Source: JANMEX01 sp031423755 (GTDB taxonomy: Bacteria; Pseudomonadota; Alphaproteobacteria; Rhizobiales; Rhizobiaceae). From it: a DNA stretch of 15,053 nt. Of the stretch, positions 14,417-15,053 are shown piece after piece. Each line of letters begins with the position of its first letter. Position 1 is the stretch's first letter. The notes beneath the pieces are model-generated. The model saw only the letters and a list, made by a program, of their open reading frames with translations. It did not search any database and was not told the origin of the DNA. The position numbers and the translations under genes were made by a program. The stretch covers positions 1 to 15,053 of the forward strand of contig JANPGC010000229.1 of assembly GCA_031423755.1 (NCBI GenBank). Reading direction: 5' to 3'.

Positions 14417-15053
14417 TTACAATCGCTTGCGAGCGCCAAGATCGGGGATAGTTGCCACTCGGAGGCAACTGTCCCCGGGTTTCCATCGGAACGCCTCAAT
14501 GGCAAAATAATGCACATCCTTCAGCACCGCATCGACCTGATGAATGTCCTTGCGCCGGTAGCCCGGCGGTGGTCCCGGACGGAACGGGGACATGCGCATC
14601 GGGCGGTATGGGCCTTTGGCGGCGAGCAACAGATCGCGCTGCGCGCGCCATCTTGCGAGGCGGCGGGCTTGGCGGGGGAGATCGTTGAGCGCGTGACGCA
14701 TGGCGCGCAGGCGGTTGAAGAGGAGTGCGGCGTTGACGGGAAGCGCGGCGCGTTGGGCTTGCTGATGGGCCAGTGCGGCGTTGAAGGGCAGGACTTCGTG
14801 CATTGTTGCGGCGGGATCGATGTTTTGGTCCCAGAGGTCTGGATCGAACTGCTTGAGCGGGTCGATGAGTTGGAAGGACGGTGTGCGTGATGGGTTGGCG
14901 GATGCGAATGAGGCGAGGCCAGCGGGGATGGGGCGCGTGGCGCGCGGCTTCAAGACCAGCCCCCTCGCCGCGATGATGATGAGCCTGCGGATGGCGGACT
15001 CGCAGGGGCGCAGAATGAGCATGATGGCGGCGTAGAGATGGCGCGGGAGGGTG
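14417..15053 (-). CDS. Basic Pro/Arg/Ala-rich protein, unknown function (5' end beyond window)
   Basis: This frame is open to the right edge, so the gene starts outside; about 211 residues are visible. The readable start is TLPRHLYAAIMLILRP, a likely membrane-associated or amphipathic segment. A region rich in A, L, R and Q follows (AALAHQQAQRAALPVNAALLFNRLRAMRH...), then GPYRPMRMSPFRPGPPPGYRRK and an acidic/aliphatic segment VDAVLKDVHYFAIEAF. I recall uncharacterised rhizobial proteins of this composition but know no function. The last ~20 codons (GDSCLRVATIPDLGARKRL) lie in a cluster of inverted repeats, so the natural C-terminus was probably near residue 190 of the visible part and has been extended by the element. 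Confidence 0.72.
   Translation of the reverse strand, partial: TLPRHLYAAIMLILRPCESAIRRLIIIAARGLVLKPRATRPIPAGLASFASANPSRTPSFQLIDPLKQFDPDLWDQNIDPAATMHEVLPFNAALAHQQAQRAALPVNAALLFNRLRAMRHALNDLPRQARRLARWRAQRDLLLAAKGPYRPMRMSPFRPGPPPGYRRKDIHQVDAVLKDVHYFAIEAFRWKPGDSCLRVATIPDLGARKRL
14442..14478. repeat. Long perfect hairpin in a palindrome cluster
   Basis: GGGGATAGTTGCC (14444-14456) pairs with GGCAACTGTCCCC (14464-14476) over 13 positions with a single T-G wobble. The loop is 7 bases, and a further C-G pair lies outside. A small hairpin CGCT/AGCG sits next to it at 14424-14435, and the REP-like palindrome at 14367-14393 follows. Three palindromes within 110 bases suggest a composite dispersed repeat or miniature element. 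The hairpin could also act as a terminator on the minus strand if the gene's true end lies before it, though no T-run follows closely. Confidence 0.6.

Noticed and set aside
13431..14486. 351-codon antisense frame over the patatin gene
   Set aside because: Shadow of the patatin-like gene, whose catalytic motifs are complete on the plus strand.
14510..14890. 126-codon plus-strand frame near the right end
   Set aside because: Opposite the conserved Pro/Arg-rich frame, which is open to the window edge; composition looks like a mirror of it.
1..15053. CRISPR array, insertion sequence or prophage genes
   Set aside because: No regularly spaced direct repeats, transposase motifs or phage structural genes were found on either strand.

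Overview
The window looks like a chromosomal segment from an alphaproteobacterium of the order Hyphomicrobiales (Rhizobiales). This is inferred from protein character, from the neighbourhood thrS / yidD / IscU-like gene // folE / hisI, from a THF-II-type (folE motif) RNA before folE, and from moderately high GC. I cannot fix the genus. No phage, insertion sequence, CRISPR array or replication origin is visible. Most genes are housekeeping or conserved accessory genes.

Left end (1-758): about 600 bases without a recognisable gene, then a complete tRNA-Ser(UGA) on the minus strand with an encoded CCA. From 759 to 3800, a tandem-domain universal stress protein (minus) is divergent from a glutathione-dependent formaldehyde dehydrogenase (class III ADH). 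The ADH is followed 9 bases later by an EamA/DMT-type transporter. A small lipoprotein (3900-4454) converges on a two-gene operon of a nitroreductase-family and a flavin-reductase-family protein (5681 to 4479, minus). Next comes an exported protein built of three similar beta-rich repeats (5798-6769, plus). Its 3' end overlaps by 50 bases a convergent PlsC-like acyltransferase (7598 to 6720, minus).

Centre (7666-11903, minus strand): thrS with a probable terminator and a candidate promoter, an orphan four-helix membrane protein, and a tightly overlapping gene string. In order of transcription the string is IscU/SufU-like scaffold, MntA-type nucleotidyltransferase, HepT (HEPN) and yidD. The MntA-HepT pair has the signatures of a type VII toxin-antitoxin module. 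It is joined to the IscU-like gene by an ATGA overlap and to yidD by an 11-base overlap.

Right part (11904-15053): folE, GTP cyclohydrolase I, has a compact nested stem structure ending 3 bases before its start codon and containing its Shine-Dalgarno sequence. It matches the THF-II riboswitch class. It is followed by hisI, whose ribosome site directly abuts a strong terminator-like hairpin, and by a patatin-like phospholipase. The last gene (minus, entering from beyond the right edge) is a basic, proline-rich protein of unknown function. Its last codons run into a cluster of palindromes that looks like a dispersed repeat element.

The most interesting items are the folE riboswitch, the intrinsic-terminator-like hairpin between folE and hisI, the MntA-HepT module wedged between housekeeping genes, the three-repeat exported protein, and the palindromic element at the end of the last gene.
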